NCBI RefSeq assembly: GCF_014306625.1
Contig: NZ_JACRYL010000006.1
Span: forward strand, 208,088 to 272,087
Source: Pedobacter fastidiosus
GTDB taxonomy: Bacteria > Bacteroidota > Bacteroidia > Sphingobacteriales > Sphingobacteriaceae
Length of the DNA: 64,000 nt
Direction of reading: 5' to 3'
The notes beneath the pieces were generated by a model. The model made no database searches and was not told where the DNA came from. It was given only the letters and a program-made list of their open reading frames with translations. A program made the translations under genes and the position numbers. Shown piece by piece: positions 6,964 to 16,131 of this stretch (the stretch's first letter is position 1; every line of letters begins with the position of its first letter).

Positions 6964-9900
6964 TTACCAACCCGGTGCAAATGTTAAACCGAAAACCCCA
7001 GCTTTAACATCTTTACGCTGGAAAGGAATTGCATAGTATGGCTCTAATACAAAATAGCCAAATACATTTACCCTTAGCGAAATTCCAACACTCATTGCAG
7101 GTACACGTTCTGTGGTGGTTTGATAGGAGCCAATTACCACTCCGTTTTCATCTTTTACGGGCACATCTGTATAAGTTGGTTCGCTTTTGAAGGCAACCTT
7201 TGTATCATTTGTCCAAGCCAAACCAGCATCAAAAAATAGGTTTAAATCTGTAAATAAGAATTTCGATGGAATTGCAGCTAATTTCTTTGGCCCAGTAAAT
7301 GGTAAACGAAGTTCGAAATTAAATACAGCAATTTTACTTCCGCTTAACTGGTTTATATCAAAGGATTGATCTGATCTTTGCGATGTTGTTTTATAGATGG
7401 AATTGGATTCGTATCCTCTAATTAAATATGGATAGCCTACGTACATTGGATAAAGGCGATCTGCATCTTTACCAATTCTTAGCGTATTGTAAGATCTTGC
7501 TGCGATGGTTATTGGTTTTAATCTCCAATATTTTCTTAAATCGGCAGTAACGCCAGCAAAATTGTAGGTTCCAAAATACTTTTCAGCACTCACACGGTAC
7601 CTAAAGCCGTCTAATGGGCCAGTTAATCCAAAGATTGAATTATCGCCCACAAAGCCAGCATTTAATTGATAAAGTGTAAAGGAGTTAAAAGGAACGCCAT
7701 AATCTAATGATGCTTGGTCGTTTGAGATTTTACTTCTATCAGAACCCAAAAAATAACCGTCAGGACTATAATAATTGCTATAACGATCTATTCTATAGCT
7801 ATAATGCGAAAATGCACCACCCAATTCAAACCTGTGTATTTTGCTAAATGGATAAGCGCCAAAAACTTGAATTTGATCCTCAAAGGTTCTAATAATATCT
7901 GTTCTATAATTTATGGCATCCGTTGTTTGGTTATTCGCAGTTGGCAATTGCTCGAAGCCGTAAGAGCTAAAACCCGAAACATAAGGAATATGAGAAACTG
8001 CAGCTCCCCAATTTATTCTGCTTTTTTGATTGATGTAACCAACTAACCCACCAAAATCATAAATTTCTCCATTAACAGATAGATTGGCGATAATCTGATT
8101 GGTTCCTAAAATATCGCTAAACATTCCAACAATACCACCAGAAACACCAGTTCCAAAGCGACTGCTAGAAACCCCGACACCACTATTTGCCAAATAATCT
8201 AATCTGAATTTTGGGGTATAAGGAATGGTTTTTAAAGAATCGGCTACAACTTTTTCAAAACGATCGTAATTGTTTAAGTTAGAATTGATAATGTTTACAC
8301 CAACATTTTCCATGGGCGGAAGAATAGCCGCATCGAAATTCTCTTCTTTATTACCTACACGCTTAGCTTTGAAACTGCTCAATTTTGCATTGTACAAAGT
8401 ATAGCGTTGGTAACGATAATAACTGTAAACAATATCATCAGTTGTAGATACTGAAATAGCAGGAGAAAATTCTGTAATTCCGCTAATCCCTGTAAAGTAA
8501 TCTGTTAATTGATCTACAGTATTATCTGCAAAATTGTATTTGTATAAATTTCTAAATCCATCTCTATTTGACAGGAAATAAATGTTCTGACTGTTTGAAG
8601 AGAACTGTGCGTTTAGATTGTTCGCACCGGGAAACACATCTAAATTACTAACAGATTTTGTTGCAATATCATAAATTGTTAAGTTAATTGGATTAACTGC
8701 ACTCACATTTTTAGCCTGAATCGCCGCTCTATCCGAAGAGAAAACCAATTTTTTTCCATCTGGAGAATAATTTGGTGCATAATCAGAATACTCATCATTT
8801 GTAATCTGACTGATTGTCTTTGTATCTAAATTGTATGAAAATATATCGCTCTGACCTTCTACCATTCCAGAGAAAGCGACATCTTTTCCATTAGGCGACC
8901 AAGTTAAATTTCCAAATTGTTGCACTTGCTCCATAGCTGTTTGAGAAACGGTAGTTCCATTTGCCACGTTGATAATCATCATTTGGTTTTTACCGTGACT
9001 AAAAATACTAAAGGCAAATTGTTTGCTATCTGGCGACCAAGCACCGGCAGATTCTATAAAATTGAAATCATCAATATGTCCATTGGAAATCTGACTACTC
9101 AGCTTTCTAATTATAGTACCCGTTTTGGCATCTGCTAAGAATAAATCAATCCCAAACAAATCCTTCTCCGACATAAAAGCAAGATATTTACCATCAGGAC
9201 TAAGGGCAGGAGCAACGTTCATATTACCTGCATTCTTATTATCGATAATTTTTGTTCCGGTAATTTTAATTTGAGAACTATCGGCTTTAAGCATGGGCTT
9301 ATAATGTTCATCAATCGCATTTTTCCATAAACCAGATAATGTTTTATCATCGTAACCGAAAGTATACCTTATGGCGTTTTCATAGCCATATTTCGCCGTA
9401 TTTTTGAACAGGGGAACTATCGTTGTATCACCATATTGAGAACCTATATAAGTCCAAAATGCTTGCCCGTAACGGTAAGGGAAATATTTATTCGAGTTGG
9501 TTAAATCTTTTAAAGAGGGGATATCGCGATTCAGCATCGCATCTCGCATCCACATCGAGGTAAAGGCATCCTTTTTACCGATTGATAAATATTCTGCCAT
9601 TCCTTCTACCATCCACAGTGGGGTATTGCCAACATTTTCTAAACTAATAGAATCTTTTTCAAGCAAAAGATGGTATTGAAATGCGTGAACAAGCTCATGG
9701 CCTAGAACGTGTCGAGTTTGACTATTCAATTCCATAACAGGCATAATAACCCTGTTTTTTAAAGCCTCTGTTACACCGCCCGTACCAATCCCAATTTCGC
9801 CTTGGAGAGCAGTAGTTTGTTGAAAATCTGGATGATTGTTATATAAAATGATTGGATTCTTTTTTAAAAAAGTATCTCTAAAAACTTCCTGGTGCATTTT

Positions 9901-10116
9901 ATACCAGGTTTCTGCATCTTGAGAAAACCTTTTTAACAGCTTATCATTTTTAATGTAATAGTAAATTTCGAAGTGTGGAGTTTGTAAAACCTTGAAATCA
10001 AGCTTTTTATACCTCACCTTGTTTTGTCCGAAATACTGCGCTTTAACTGAAAAAGAAAGAATAAGCAGGAGCAAAATCGGGATGTATCGCCTCATTAAAG
10101 TAAAGCCTATTTTCAT
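6964..10116 (-). CDS. Gluzincin peptidase-like / TolB propeller / outer-membrane barrel fusion protein
   Basis: Large exported protein of 1050 residues with a signal peptide ending near residue 27 (SFSVKAQ); Met8 is an alternative start. Residues 45-260 hold a peptidase-like domain with H140-E-L-V-H144 and a downstream E171 (WMVEGMAEY), the zinc ligands of gluzincins. Residues 300-560 carry repeated LSPDGKYLAFMS / WSPNGKDVAFSG / YSPDGKKLVFSSD blades of a TolB-type (PD40) propeller. From about 650 the sequence becomes aromatic, beta-rich and ends in GLTFAPGW, like a 16-strand outer-membrane barrel with a terminal aromatic residue. It is probably anchored in the outer membrane, with peptidase and propeller outside or in the periplasm. 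Substrate unknown. Monocistronic. Confidence 0.85.
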   Translation of the reverse strand: MKIGFTLMRRYIPILLLLILSFSVKAQYFGQNKVRYKKLDFKVLQTPHFEIYYYIKNDKLLKRFSQDAETWYKMHQEVFRDTFLKKNPIILYNNHPDFQQTTALQGEIGIGTGGVTEALKNRVIMPVMELNSQTRHVLGHELVHAFQYHLLLEKDSISLENVGNTPLWMVEGMAEYLSIGKKDAFTSMWMRDAMLNRDIPSLKDLTNSNKYFPYRYGQAFWTYIGSQYGDTTIVPLFKNTAKYGYENAIRYTFGYDDKTLSGLWKNAIDEHYKPMLKADSSQIKITGTKIIDNKNAGNMNVAPALSPDGKYLAFMSEKDLFGIDLFLADAKTGTIIRKLSSQISNGHIDDFNFIESAGAWSPDSKQFAFSIFSHGKNQMMIINVANGTTVSQTAMEQVQQFGNLTWSPNGKDVAFSGMVEGQSDIFSYNLDTKTISQITNDEYSDYAPNYSPDGKKLVFSSDRAAIQAKNVSAVNPINLTIYDIATKSVSNLDVFPGANNLNAQFSSNSQNIYFLSNRDGFRNLYKYNFADNTVDQLTDYFTGISGITEFSPAISVSTTDDIVYSYYRYQRYTLYNAKLSSFKAKRVGNKEENFDAAILPPMENVGVNIINSNLNNYDRFEKVVADSLKTIPYTPKFRLDYLANSGVGVSSSRFGTGVSGGIVGMFSDILGTNQIIANLSVNGEIYDFGGLVGYINQKSRINWGAAVSHIPYVSGFSSYGFEQLPTANNQTTDAINYRTDIIRTFEDQIQVFGAYPFSKIHRFELGGAFSHYSYRIDRYSNYYSPDGYFLGSDRSKISNDQASLDYGVPFNSFTLYQLNAGFVGDNSIFGLTGPLDGFRYRVSAEKYFGTYNFAGVTADLRKYWRLKPITIAARSYNTLRIGKDADRLYPMYVGYPYLIRGYESNSIYKTTSQRSDQSFDINQLSGSKIAVFNFELRLPFTGPKKLAAIPSKFLFTDLNLFFDAGLAWTNDTKVAFKSEPTYTDVPVKDENGVVIGSYQTTTERVPAMSVGISLRVNVFGYFVLEPYYAIPFQRKDVKAGVFGLTFAPGW

Positions 10117-10293
10117 ATGTTTAGTTTTAGTAAAATGTTATAATCATGTACGAAAATGTAATTGTATAGGATTTGAAAATTAAAAATAGCAATTGTTTAA
10201 ATCACTATTTAAAATTTAACACTTTTAAGGAAAATTTCCTTAGAAAAAGTAGTAGTTAACACTTAATTCCAAGGAAATAATATTTGTTAAAGA

Positions 10294-12747
10294 CTAGTTG
10301 TCAATCTTTTTCTTATCTCTTTCTTCTTGTCGCTGTTTCCTTTTCAATTCACGCTCTTCCTTTTTGGTTAATGGAGCTGTGGTAGCAGGCTGATTTTGAA
10401 CCGGATCCGTTTTGGTTTCTTCCTTTTTAACCTCTGGCTGAACGGTTGCAGGAGTAGTAGGATTTGCCGGATCTTCTGGTACCGTAAATTCAGTTGAATC
10501 GACCAAAACACTATCTGTAGAAGTGGTATCCGCAACAAATTGCGGACTAGGGCAGTTAATTGTTCTGGTAATTGGAACAGTAGATTTAGGAAAAGGGCCG
10601 TAAGTGTAGCCAGAAGTTGGATCTAGGTAAACCTTCTCCATAAATTTAGCAAAAATAGGCAAGGCAGTTCTTGAACCTTCACCTTGTTCACCATTTTTAA
10701 AGTGAGCTGTTCTTTCATCACAACCAACCCAAACACCGGTTACCAAATCTTTGGTTAAACCCATATACCAAGCATCAACATAATCTGATGATGTTCCGGT
10801 TTTACCGCCAATTTGATTGTTCTTTTTGAATAAATTTGGCCATTCCCACAGTGCCTGAGATGTTCCTCCGGGTTCTTCCATTCCACCACGGAACATATAG
10901 GTCATTAACCAAGCAATTTCCTCTGTTAAAACTCTTTTTGTTTTGGGCTTAAATTCATCGATTGTGTTATCATCTTGATCGGTAATTTTTTCAACTAAGA
11001 TAGGATCAGTTTTTATGCCCTTATTCATGAATGTACTGTAGGCCTTAACCATTTCATAAACATTAACATCGTTAGAACCTAAGCTAACAGAAGGAACAGA
11101 TTCCAAGTGACTATCGATTCCACATTCGTGTGCATATTTAACAACATTATCCCAGCCTACTTTTTCGGTAACCTGTGCAGTGATGGTATTAACGGATTTG
11201 GCCATTGCCCAACGTAAACTCATCTCGCGGTAAGAAACGCTGTAATCGGCATTTTTAGGCTCCCAGTATTTCGTTTCACCTTTGTCTTGATAGGCAATTT
11301 TTACAGGTTTATCGGTAAATTTATCGCAAGGACTCATGCCTTGTTCTAAGGCAGTTAGGTAAGCAAAAGGTTTAAAAGTAGAGCCTGCTTGGCGTTTTGA
11401 TTGATTAACGTGATCATATTTAAAGAATTTATGATCAATGCCACCAACCCAAACTTTAATTTTTCCGCTGGATGGTTCCATGGTCATCATTCCTGTATTC
11501 AGGATTTTGCCATAATAACGGATAGAATCCAATGTGGAGAATGATGTGTCGCGATCTCCTTTGTAAGTGAAAATCTGCATCCGTTTCTTTTTATTAAAAT
11601 AAGCCAAAACAGAATCTGGATTGTTAGGAAATTTCTTTTGCAACAGACTGTAAATCGGCAAGTTCTTCATCGCTCTATCTGGATAATCCACTTTCTGTTT
11701 TTCAGAATCATACCAAGGATCTTCATTGCCCCAAACATTATAAAATCTGCGCTGCAACGTTTTCATTTGCTCGGCAACTGCTTCTTCTGCGTATTTTTGA
11801 AGCTTAGAATCAATTGTGGTATATATTTTTAATCCATCTTCATATAAGTCGTAACCGTTATCAGTGCACCATTTTTCTAGGTATTTTGCAACCGCTGCTC
11901 TCAAATAAGAATCGCCGTCACTGCCATCTTCCATTTTTCCTTCCTTAAGTTTAATAGGTTGTTGACTTAGTAGCGTCAAACTATCTTTACTTAAAAACTT
12001 GTACTTATTCATTTGGCCTAAAACAACATTTCTGCGTTCTAAAGCTTTAATGGGGTTTTTTCTTGGGTTGTATAATGATGTTCCTTTGAGCATTCCAACA
12101 AGCAATGCCGCATCAGTTGGTGCAAGTTCTTTGGCTTCCTTATCAAAATAAATACGACTTGCGGTTTTTATACCATAAGTATTATTTCCAAAGGAAACTG
12201 TATTTAAGTACATGGTGATGATATCGTTTTTTGAATAGTTAGATTCAAGTTTAACGGCTGTCATCCATTCCTTTAACTTAGGAATAATTGTTCTGAGTAG
12301 AGGTAGCTTGGATAAAAATCCAGACGATTTATTATAGCGTGTTCTGTATAAGTTTTTCGCTAATTGTTGTGTAATGGTACTGGCGCCACCGTCTTTTCCC
12401 ATTCCTACCACCGCACGAACTACGGCTTGGGCATCTATTCCCCAATGTTTGTAAAAGCGAACGTCCTCGGTAGCCACTAAAGCATTGATTACACTTGGCG
12501 AAATTTCGTTAAAATTAACAGGTGTTCTATTCTCTTTGAAATATCTTCCAATCAGTTTTCCATCTGAAGTGTAGAGTTCTGAGCCCACTCTTAATGTTGG
12601 CGCTTTAATGTCGCGATAGCTTGGAGAGTATCCAAAGAGCCATAAAAAATTAAGTTGAAGTGCGGAGAAGAAAATTATTATAAAAAAAATACCGATTGCC
12701 GAATAACGTAAGTACTTGTTCTTTATCTCTTTAAACATATTGGTCAA
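10294..12747 (-). CDS. Penicillin-binding protein 1A, bifunctional glycosyltransferase/transpeptidase
   Basis: Class A PBP that polymerises glycan strands and cross-links peptidoglycan at the outer face of the inner membrane. A signal anchor spans about residues 15-37. The GT51 domain shows catalytic E94 in ATEDVRFYKHWG, GASTITQQLAKNLY (121-134) and the RKNP..RRNVVLGQM motif. The transpeptidase has S456-T-F-K459 (nucleophile), S518-V-N520 and K649-T-G651. The region of about 330-420 between domains is the linker typical of Bacteroidota PBP1A. The C-terminal tail of some 80 residues is low-complexity Pro/Thr/Lys. Second class A PBP of the window besides PBP1C at 41949-44330. Monocistronic. Confidence 0.95.
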   Translation of the reverse strand: MTNMFKEIKNKYLRYSAIGIFFIIIFFSALQLNFLWLFGYSPSYRDIKAPTLRVGSELYTSDGKLIGRYFKENRTPVNFNEISPSVINALVATEDVRFYKHWGIDAQAVVRAVVGMGKDGGASTITQQLAKNLYRTRYNKSSGFLSKLPLLRTIIPKLKEWMTAVKLESNYSKNDIITMYLNTVSFGNNTYGIKTASRIYFDKEAKELAPTDAALLVGMLKGTSLYNPRKNPIKALERRNVVLGQMNKYKFLSKDSLTLLSQQPIKLKEGKMEDGSDGDSYLRAAVAKYLEKWCTDNGYDLYEDGLKIYTTIDSKLQKYAEEAVAEQMKTLQRRFYNVWGNEDPWYDSEKQKVDYPDRAMKNLPIYSLLQKKFPNNPDSVLAYFNKKKRMQIFTYKGDRDTSFSTLDSIRYYGKILNTGMMTMEPSSGKIKVWVGGIDHKFFKYDHVNQSKRQAGSTFKPFAYLTALEQGMSPCDKFTDKPVKIAYQDKGETKYWEPKNADYSVSYREMSLRWAMAKSVNTITAQVTEKVGWDNVVKYAHECGIDSHLESVPSVSLGSNDVNVYEMVKAYSTFMNKGIKTDPILVEKITDQDDNTIDEFKPKTKRVLTEEIAWLMTYMFRGGMEEPGGTSQALWEWPNLFKKNNQIGGKTGTSSDYVDAWYMGLTKDLVTGVWVGCDERTAHFKNGEQGEGSRTALPIFAKFMEKVYLDPTSGYTYGPFPKSTVPITRTINCPSPQFVADTTSTDSVLVDSTEFTVPEDPANPTTPATVQPEVKKEETKTDPVQNQPATTAPLTKKEERELKRKQRQEERDKKKIDN

Positions 12748-12881
12748 GATGTTGTATTGGTAAATGCTTTGGCGCTAAATATAAAAAACTCCAAATGCAA
12801 ATTAATGTATTTAATTTACTTATTTTTTAGTTCTATATTTAAATAATTGATGGATTGACTTATCTAAATTAACACATAAGT

Positions 12882-13760
12882 ATGAAAAACGAATTTAAAA
12901 GCTTAATTGTACAAGGAGATAAAAAATTTTCTTTAAAAAACGTTAAAACCGATTATACAGGAGGATATACAAAAGAGAAAGCAAAAGATGCGCTAATCAA
13001 CTCAAAAATTGAGATAGATCATCTTCAGGAAAAGTTATATGCCTCGGGCACACATTCTGTTCTAATTCTTTTCCAAGCAATGGATGCTGCAGGTAAAGAT
13101 AGTGCTATAGAGCACGTTATGAGTGGTTTAAATCCTCAGGGTTGTCAGGTTTTTAGTTTTAAGGTTCCAACCTCCGAAGAGTATGAGCATGATTTTCTTT
13201 GGAGGCATTATAAGGCTTTACCAGAAAGAGGTAGAATTGGCATTCATAACCGTTCGCATTATGAGAATGTTTTAGTCTGCAAAGTTCATCCAGAATATAT
13301 TTTAAGCGAAAATATTCCCGGCTATGCTGATGTGAAAAAAATAAATAAGGATTTTTGGAAGCAACGTTATCAAAGCATTCGCAACTTTGAAGAACATTTA
13401 ACAGCCAACGGAACAGTGATCATAAAATTCTTTTTAAATGTGAGCAGGGCCGAACAAAAGGAACGTTTTCTGGAGAGAATAGATGACCCAACCAAAAACT
13501 GGAAATTCTCTTCTGGAGATATAAAAGAACGTGATTTGTGGGATGATTATATGAAAGCTTACGAAGATGCAATAAATGAAACGAGTACCGAAAATATACC
13601 TTGGCATATTATTCCTGCTGATAAAAAATGGTTTGCCCGCTTAGCCATCAGTGAGATTATTGAGGATAAAATGAAAAGTTTAAATCTCAAATTTCCTGTT
13701 TTAGATGAAGAGGAACAGGGTAAGTTGAGCGAAACTAAAATAGCGCTGTTGGGAGAATAG
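12882..13760 (+). CDS. ppk2: Polyphosphate kinase 2 family protein
   Basis: Transfers phosphate between polyphosphate and nucleotides (AMP, ADP or GDP, depending on subclass). The P-loop kinase fold shows a PPK2-specific Walker A, FQAMDAAGKDSAIEHVM, with G71-K72-D73, and a Walker B/lid element HNRSHYENVLVCKVHPE (residues 122-138). FFLNVSRAEQKERFLERIDDP and the WDDYMKAYEDAI segment are conserved in the family. Single-domain size (292 residues) suits class I or III enzymes; subclass cannot be decided by eye. No ppk1 or exopolyphosphatase is nearby. It stands alone, convergent with the small gene at 13774. Confidence 0.93.
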   Translation: MKNEFKSLIVQGDKKFSLKNVKTDYTGGYTKEKAKDALINSKIEIDHLQEKLYASGTHSVLILFQAMDAAGKDSAIEHVMSGLNPQGCQVFSFKVPTSEEYEHDFLWRHYKALPERGRIGIHNRSHYENVLVCKVHPEYILSENIPGYADVKKINKDFWKQRYQSIRNFEEHLTANGTVIIKFFLNVSRAEQKERFLERIDDPTKNWKFSSGDIKERDLWDDYMKAYEDAINETSTENIPWHIIPADKKWFARLAISEIIEDKMKSLNLKFPVLDEEEQGKLSETKIALLGE

Positions 13761-13773
13761 AATTTTCTCCCAA

Positions 13774-14025
13774 CTAGTTTTTTTCAAACCATTTGGGTAC
13801 AGGGATATAATCATTGTTCCAAGTAACTTCATCTTTTTCATTTCTGTAACCTGATGAAATGTAATCGATTCTGGGTTCAGTTTCGGCAATTTCATTTTTA
13901 AATTTATAAGCATCCACAGTAAGGTGATGATATAATTTTTCTTGTTCTTCTTCATTTTCGGCCAATAATATTAGTGCTTTTTCGCCATTTTTTAATGTGA
14001 AGATCATGGTTTCTTTAACTTTCAT
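13774..14025 (-). CDS. Small hypothetical protein
   Basis: An 83-residue, acidic, probably cytoplasmic protein starting MKVKETMIFTLKNGEK and ending VPKWFEKN. It has no signal peptide, membrane segment or motif I know. Predicted beta strands at the start (IFTLKNGEKALILLAEN) and a helix (EEQEKLYHHL) suggest a small folded domain. I chose this frame over the overlapping alternative on the same strand because it starts with ATG in coding-like composition with balanced charged residues. Convergent with ppk2, 13 bases apart. Function unknown. Confidence 0.6.
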   Translation of the reverse strand: MKVKETMIFTLKNGEKALILLAENEEEQEKLYHHLTVDAYKFKNEIAETEPRIDYISSGYRNEKDEVTWNNDYIPVPKWFEKN

Positions 14026-14145
14026 AACAACATGTTTATTGCTAAGACATTATAGCATAAATAAAGTTTTGCTTTTTTGGTATCCCTTTTCATCTAAAAA
14101 CTTTGGAGGTTACTTTAGTGTTATATTAACAAACCGGATATAATT

Positions 14146-14400
14146 ATGGAGCACCTTGCACAAGCAATAGAACAAGAAACTAGAAAAAGACTCTACGAGC
14201 GCAATGAAACCCTGATGTTTTCATTACGAAGTTTTATTCGCTTTGCAAAAAACGATTTAAAAGCTGAAGTAGAGTTTGATGGCAAAAAAGCCATAGAAAC
14301 TTTTGAAAGAAACATAGCAGAATTTAAGAAGCTGTTGCAGCATACGCACGATGAAGTTAAAGCAGAGATGCTTAAAGAACAGCCTACTATAAATTTATAA
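14146..14400 (+). CDS. Small helical hypothetical protein
   Basis: An 84-residue charged protein (MEHLAQAIEQETRKRL... to QPTINL) that looks all-helical, with heptad-like spacing in EVEFDGKKAIETFERNIAEFKKLLQ. No signal or transmembrane segment. Composition is that of a real gene, but no family is recognised. It stands divergent from the 13774 gene and 120 bases before the CoiA-like gene on the same strand. Confidence 0.55.
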   Translation: MEHLAQAIEQETRKRLYERNETLMFSLRSFIRFAKNDLKAEVEFDGKKAIETFERNIAEFKKLLQHTHDEVKAEMLKEQPTINL

Positions 14401-14522
14401 ATTTTTGTAGGCACTCTAGTAACTAATAATTATTTTCTTCTAACTCTATCTTAGTTTTGCTGTGCTTAACTTGCTTTGCTAAAATTTTTGGTATAAATTT
14501 GCCTTCCCTAATTACAGTAAAA

Positions 14523-15239
14523 ATGGAATTCCACTTTCAGCAAGATAAAGAAACTGAAAACAATAATGTTTCCGCCATTATTGATCTTCAAACTGCTGGA
14601 ACCAATTCTTCCATACTTCAAAAAACTCCAAGAATCTATCCAGGGGAAACGCCATGGCATAAAAACTGGAAAAAGGCCTTTCCTCAAAACTATCGTGAAG
14701 TTTGCTTTTACGATGAGAAATGTGGGGAAATGCACCGAGCAGATGTGCATACGCCGTGCGGTACAACCTTAGAGTTTCAAAATTCGCCTATATCTTTAAT
14801 CGAGTTAGAAAGTAGGGAAGCCTTTTATCCAAATTTGGTTTGGATCTTGAATGGTAAAAAATTTAAAGGTTTCAGAATCCTTAAAAACCTACCAGATGTT
14901 GATCATCCTCGATTAACTGATTACGAATTTTGCCATTCCGATCATTTATCAATGGTCAGAAAATCAGAGGTTTCATTAGGACTTATCAAGCCCAAAATTC
15001 TTAATTTCTATCACCCAGAAATAAAGGGCATCCCGCTAACTTCTCACTATTATTCTTTTTGTTGGAAACAGCCTCACAGTGTCTGGTTTTCTGCCAAGTG
15101 TCCAATCATAGTCGATCTTGGTGGTCATTTTTTGTATCAGCTCCAAAAAAGAGATCAAATATCTGGCGATTATGCTTATCTGAAAATGATGACTAGAAAA
15201 TCATTTATCGATCAATATTGGAGTACTGGGGAGCAATGA
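14523..15239 (+). CDS. CoiA-like competence nuclease-domain protein
   Basis: The central part, residues about 35-115 of this start, reads WHKNWKKAFPQNYREV, then GEMHRADVHTPCGTTLEFQ and NSPISLIELESREAFYPNLVW. This is the pattern of the CoiA nuclease domain, a PD-(D/E)xK-like fold in which D of HRAD and E/Q of LEFQ would bind metal. The N-terminal zinc-finger and C-terminal parts of Firmicutes CoiA are not obvious, so this is a stand-alone nuclease version of 238 residues. I prefer ATG 14523 to the in-frame ATG at 14457, because the 22 extra residues precede the conserved part and look non-coding. No other competence gene is adjacent; role in DNA uptake or recombination is inferred. Confidence 0.72.
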   Translation: MEFHFQQDKETENNNVSAIIDLQTAGTNSSILQKTPRIYPGETPWHKNWKKAFPQNYREVCFYDEKCGEMHRADVHTPCGTTLEFQNSPISLIELESREAFYPNLVWILNGKKFKGFRILKNLPDVDHPRLTDYEFCHSDHLSMVRKSEVSLGLIKPKILNFYHPEIKGIPLTSHYYSFCWKQPHSVWFSAKCPIIVDLGGHFLYQLQKRDQISGDYAYLKMMTRKSFIDQYWSTGEQ

Positions 15240-15405
15240 TGTTCCTTTAAATTGAAGTTAATTATGGAGTTCGACAAAATCCTACTATTTGTTTAGGTAC
15301 ATCTACAATTCAACAGCGTTCATCGATTTTCCTTTAAAAAAGGCTCTTAAACGCAAACAAATACCAATTTTTGGTGTTCCGAATTTGCTTAATAAGAAAA
15401 ACGAA

Positions 15406-15576
15406 ATGGAACAGGGAAGGTCTAAGGCTCAAATTGACTCAAATAATAAAATGATGGCAACTTTTTTAATTGCCATATTTGTGTTTGTTGTATTCGCTTT
15501 TTTGGTGAGTTTTATCAAAACCAAAAATCCATTTATTTTAGAAATGCAAGCTCAAGTTGCATTAATAAAAAAGTAA
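15406..15576 (+). CDS. Small single-pass membrane protein
   Basis: From ATG 15406 this encodes 56 residues: a short charged N-terminus (MEQGRSKAQIDSNNK), one hydrophobic helix (ATFLIAIFVFVVFAFLV) and a short tail ending VALIKK. An upstream in-frame ATG at 15289 would add 39 residues that look non-coding. No family recognised. It ends directly against the convergent TMEM220-like gene, with abutting stops. Confidence 0.5.
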   Translation: MEQGRSKAQIDSNNKMMATFLIAIFVFVVFAFLVSFIKTKNPFILEMQAQVALIKK

Positions 15577-15960
15577 TTATCTAGCTTTATTTTGATGCCA
15601 CTTGCTATAAAAATAATTGATCAACAGTACAACAATAAGAATTAACAATCCTCCAAATTCTCTAGTTTCTTCAATCCACGGTTTAGTAGCCTTCATGCTT
15701 TGCACAATATTTTCTGCATTATGGTTTTCGTACCAATTTAAGACACCTGTTTTATCGAATAACAGATACAGTGCATATAAAGTATAAACTGCAACACCCA
15801 AGAGATACGCCTTCGGATAAAATTTATTTTGAAATGCCCTAAAACAGAGCCATGCACCATAAAGGTAAATAGGAGCCCATATATATGGATCGGGATCATT
15901 GTACTGCAAACCTGCACTCACAATAAATAAAACGCAGAAGATAATATTGAAAACTTTCAT
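15577..15960 (-). CDS. Transmembrane family 220 (TMEM220-like) protein
   Basis: Integral membrane protein of 127 residues with about four hydrophobic helices: IIFCVLFIVSAGLQ, the segment around YLYGAWLCF, YLLGVAVYTLYALYLLF, and GGLLILIVVLLINYFY. The QYNDPDPYIW loop after helix 1 is the signature of the TMEM220 family. I use Met18 of the longer frame (ATG at 15960), because the extra N-terminal 17 residues are not family-like. Function of the family is unknown. Confidence 0.8.
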   Translation of the reverse strand: MKVFNIIFCVLFIVSAGLQYNDPDPYIWAPIYLYGAWLCFRAFQNKFYPKAYLLGVAVYTLYALYLLFDKTGVLNWYENHNAENIVQSMKATKPWIEETREFGGLLILIVVLLINYFYSKWHQNKAR

Positions 15961-16131
15961 AGGTTTTTGAGAAGCGTAAAGGAAATAATTTTTTCCATAA
16001 GTCTGAAACAATTTCTAAACTCACCGTAATTTTAAAATCCTTAAAATGATTGTGTTGCTTTTATGTTACGCATACTAAAAATTTAATTAGAAAATGTAAA
16101 TTAGCATTTCTAATCACTATTAAATACACAT

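Noticed and set aside
13701..13955. An 84-codon minus-strand frame overlapping the 13774 gene.
   Set aside because: It overlaps the end of ppk2 and the better-composed 83-residue gene in another frame.
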